This document shows positions 5,748 through 7,775 of a stretch of DNA of 7,775 bases, piece after piece. The translations under genes and the position numbers were made by a program. Source of the DNA: Desulfobacula sp. (GTDB taxonomy: Bacteria; Desulfobacterota; Desulfobacteria; Desulfobacterales; Desulfobacteraceae); the NCBI GenBank assembly GCA_027858355.1, contig JAQICW010000375.1:1-7775 (forward strand), read 5' to 3'. A model generated the notes under the pieces. The model did not search any database. It saw only the letters and a list, made by a program, of their open reading frames with translations, and had not been told where the DNA came from. The first letter of the stretch is position 1, and the number at the start of each line of letters is the position of its first letter.

Positions 5748-6134
5748 CATCAAGGTTCAATTAGAAATATCTATATGAAAATAAGTTATTGCGAGGCGAA
5801 GATGAGGACAAGGATCAATATCAAGTGTTTTTGTTCTGGCAGCTCAATTTGTTTTGAATTTAGCATACTCTTTTCGCTAGTTATTCTTGCAAAAAATATG
5901 CCAAACACATTGACCTCTGATGACCCTATTCGCAAATATTTACAAGTTTTTTGGGTATTTTTTTTCTTATGAAAAAAATGTACTATTATGAAAAAATTAT
6001 ACTAAATTATGAATAAAAAATTCACAATAAATAATTTAACTCTATTGGTAAATAATAAAGGGATAATATTTTTTAAAATTACATTGAATTGATCATTGAG
6101 CTTGTATGGACTTGCTTCGCAATTTGTTAGGTGG
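5748..6134. other. AT-rich non-coding stretch
   Basis: I find no supportable gene. A 65-codon + frame (5775-5972) has no ribosome site and an unconvincing peptide. The stretch holds three A-tract repeats (5967-6021) and, at 6112-6122, a small hairpin (TTGC-TTC-GCAA). The rest is low-complexity A/T sequence. Confidence 0.6.
5967..6021 (+). repeat. Three imperfect direct repeats with A-tracts
   Basis: TTATGAAAAAAA (5967), TTATGAAAAAAT (5986) and TTATGAATAAAAAAT (6007) recur every 19-21 bases; the first two also share a following TACTA at similar spacing (GTACTA, ATACTA). The A-tracts fall roughly every two helical turns, so the DNA is probably bent here. Just upstream, T7C and GA7 (5959-5966 and 5971-5978) form an all-A/T hairpin with a four-base loop. 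Confidence 0.5.
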
Positions 6135-6440
6135 TTAAAATTCGAGGAGCGATCGCTGGTATTCAAAATTATCTATTCGATATTTCTTATTTTTACAGGC
6201 TTGAAAATTAAGATTTGGGTGCACCCTATATCTATTTTTATTGACTGAAAGCCTTGATATGATAGGTGTTGCTTTTTTTTCCAGTAGTGATGATGATTCA
6301 AATCCATCCGGCGACAATTTGTATTCATAGGGCTCAGTCTCTTTAAATACAGCCTGGTACAACATATAGTGGTTGGAAAAAAATCCTTTGATTGAGATTT
6401 TTGGTGTGTCGACCTTATTTTTAAACAATTCAAAAAATCA
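6135..6440 (-). pseudogene. Short minus-strand coding remnant or small hypothetical gene
   Basis: A 97-codon minus frame ends at TAA (6135-6137). Its only usable start is TTG at 6428, without a ribosome site. The peptide is protein-like (KISIKGFFSNHYMLYQAVFK, EPYEYKLSPDGFESSSLLEKK, then a basic end KNKKYRIDNFEYQRSLLEF). Upstream in the same frame two stops, one of them at 6438-6440, separate it from another protein-like piece (KILKIPIQFKTSFHSKLNQR, to about 6510), which suggests a longer gene that has decayed. I do not recognise a family. It could also be a small live gene with a TTG start. Confidence 0.3.
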
Positions 6441-6720
6441 TAGATACTTAGATCAGCGTTGATTTAATTTTGAATGGAAACTTGTTTTGAATTGTATCGG
6501 TATCTTTAAAATTTTTCACTGTGGACTATGTCTATTAGCCTTTTTCCCCAAGGCTGGATTTAAAGGGACAGACTATTATTAAAAGTCTTGAGATTTCCGA
6601 ACCAAAGTCTGACACACTATCTTGTGGTTGGAGGAACTTGTATTTGGCCTGCCGAAAATCAACTTATTGCATTGGTACCTCCCTGGAAAGGCTTCCCGTA
6701 AAATCAGGTAATATATAGAG
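6441..6720. other. Intergenic stretch without a supportable gene
   Basis: Between about 6595 and 6715 several frames on both strands stay open (for example + LEELVFGLPKINLLHWYLPG and minus LREAFPGRYQCNKLIFGRP), so frame openness does not choose a gene. A weak repeat (CAGACT at 6569-6574, AGTCTG at 6606-6611, AGTCT at 6584-6588) could form small hairpins. Confidence 0.45.
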
Positions 6721-6749
6721 TTGAAAATTTAAATTTGTTAGAATATTAT
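6721..6749 (+). promoter_or_regulatory. Sigma-70 promoter of the metallophosphoesterase gene
   Basis: TTGAAA (6721-6726, five of six) is followed after exactly 17 bases by TATTAT (6744-6749, five of six). This is the best promoter in the window. Transcription would begin about 6756, with a 49-base leader to the ATG at 6805, so the gene is probably expressed on its own. Confidence 0.6.
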
Positions 6750-6804
6750 CTGTATTTGAGACGCCCAAGTTTGGATATTGAAACCAATTTTTAAGCGGAA
6801 AAAA

Positions 6805-7650
6805 ATGAAAATACTATATACAACTGACCTCCATGGAAACCAGCACTATTACAATTTGACATGGGAAAAGGCTGTTGAAAATAAGGTAGATATGATTATC
6901 AACGGTGGTGATTTGCTGCCTAAAATCAATCCTATTTTTAAGCGGCAACCCAGGTTTATCAAAAACCTTGAAAGACAATATTTCCCCAAGATTGAAAAGG
7001 CTGGCATCCATTATCTATGTTGTATGGGTAACGATGATTTGAGAATTTATGACGATCAGTTTGATCAGGCCTGCAATCAATTTGAGTTTATCCATAATAT
7101 TGCCCAAAGAAAATTTGAAATAGGCGGTCTTGAGTTCATTGGCATGAACTATGTGTCCGACTATCCTTTTGAACTTAAAGATCGGTGCCGGATGGACAAA
7201 AAAGGTTTTGTCTTTCCTATTCAAAATGGTCCTGGCTGCTTTTCTTCAGAAGGTGGCCATTTGGATAATATAGAAGATTGGGTTTCATTGGCTCAATCCC
7301 TTCCTACCATTGAGGATGAACTGAAGGCCTTACCCCGGCCAAAAGACATGAAAAAAGCGGTATATGTTATCCATATGCCTCCTGCAGGCCTGGGCCTGGA
7401 TGTTTGTTCTAATAGGAATAGGCCAGCGTCTAAAGCTGTTTTTGATTTTATCTTAGATGAACAGCCCTTGTTGTCACTCCATGGCCATATCCATGAATCG
7501 TATATAATGACCGGGATCTGGAAAGCTCCCTTGGGGGAAACTATTTGTGTTCAACCCGGGCAAGGCGGTATGCACCCTGTTTTTGTTTTGATCGACACAA
7601 ACACCATGGAAATGAAACGGCATGGCCATGGTACGGGAACGAGAGATTAA
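6805..7650 (+). CDS. Calcineurin-like metallophosphoesterase
   Basis: The protein has 281 residues, cytoplasmic (no signal peptide or membrane segment). The five metal-site motifs of the family occur in order: D8-L-H10-G-N, G35-D36, G75-N76-D77-D78, H190 in VIHMPPAGLGLDV, and G227-H228-I-H230 in LSLHGHIHES. Together they supply the ligands for a two-metal centre that hydrolyses phosphomonoesters or diesters. The substrate is not readable; the family includes cyclic-nucleotide and nucleotide phosphodiesterases. In the third motif the usual histidine of GNH[D/E] is aspartate. I chose ATG 6805 because the preceding nine codons from TTG 6778 have no ribosome site and MKILYTTDLHG is the natural family start; the site before 6805 is also weak (GCGGA). 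No terminator hairpin follows the stop. It has no visible link to the surface genes. Confidence 0.92.
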   Translation: MKILYTTDLHGNQHYYNLTWEKAVENKVDMIINGGDLLPKINPIFKRQPRFIKNLERQYFPKIEKAGIHYLCCMGNDDLRIYDDQFDQACNQFEFIHNIAQRKFEIGGLEFIGMNYVSDYPFELKDRCRMDKKGFVFPIQNGPGCFSSEGGHLDNIEDWVSLAQSLPTIEDELKALPRPKDMKKAVYVIHMPPAGLGLDVCSNRNRPASKAVFDFILDEQPLLSLHGHIHESYIMTGIWKAPLGETICVQPGQGGMHPVFVLIDTNTMEMKRHGHGTGTRD

Positions 7651-7775
7651 GGTATCCTTAATAAAAAAATAATTCTTCAAATCTCATCATTCGTATAATC
7701 TGTATGTAACTTTTGTAGGGCCTGCAATTGTTAAGCAGATCAATTGTAAGTTTGATCGTTTCTGCTGTGCTGACC
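7651..7775. other. Non-coding right end with a nested inverted repeat
   Basis: GATCAA (7738-7743) and TTGATC (7752-7757) form a six-pair stem with an eight-base loop. Outside it AGCA (7734-7737) can pair with TGCT (7763-7766) across a bulge. A direct repeat CAATTGTTAAG (7725-7735) and CAATTGTAAG (7741-7750) overlaps it. No T-run follows, so a rho-independent terminator is not supported; a regulatory site for a gene beyond the edge is equally possible. Confidence 0.35.

Noticed and set aside
5775..5972. + strand frame of 65 codons with a hydrophobic centre
   Set aside because: No ribosome site or promoter, low-complexity tail (VFWVFFFL from a T-run), no recognisable motif; most likely chance in AT-rich DNA.
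1..7775. CRISPR array, tRNA, rRNA or complete insertion sequence
   Set aside because: I saw no regularly spaced repeats with unique spacers, no cloverleaf-like or rRNA sequence, and no transposase with terminal inverted repeats.

Overview
The window looks like a chromosomal piece of a Gram-negative, AT-leaning bacterium that makes a surface polymer. A sulfate-reducing deltaproteobacterium of the Desulfobacteraceae type would fit. That placement rests on inference: a PEP-CTERM sorting signal (known only from organisms with exosortase and exopolysaccharide), Sec signal peptides, strong AGGAGG ribosome sites, and the mix of families. No ribosomal or marker gene fixes it.

Layout: the 3' tip of an unidentified + strand gene (1-92); an AT-rich stretch holding what looks like a decayed minus-strand gene (216-831); a minus-strand secreted or membrane-anchored protein with a secretin/TonB short N-terminal (STN)-like domain and HEAT repeats (832-1755); a divergent + strand acyltransferase-3 membrane protein (1949-3067); a three-gene minus-strand operon read 5589 to 3044, coding for a PEP-CTERM protein, a tail-collar/MdpB-like protein with a signal peptide, and a periplasmic Sel1-repeat protein; about 1.1 kb of very AT-rich DNA with no firm gene (5680-6777); a + strand metallophosphoesterase with its own promoter (6805-7650); and a short non-coding end.

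Four adjacent genes carry export signals, and a fifth is a membrane acyltransferase of the kind that decorates extracellular glycans. The most economical reading (inference) is a cell-surface cassette. The operon would supply a polymer-associated PEP-CTERM protein, a secreted trimeric-fibre-type protein and a periplasmic Sel1 scaffold, with the acyltransferase modifying the polymer. The metallophosphoesterase looks unrelated. In several genes the longest open frame is not the real gene. Ribosome sites and promoters place the true starts at 1755 (STN-HEAT), 4693 (tail collar), 5589 (PEP-CTERM) and 6805 (phosphoesterase), while the acyltransferase may use a non-AUG start at 1910.
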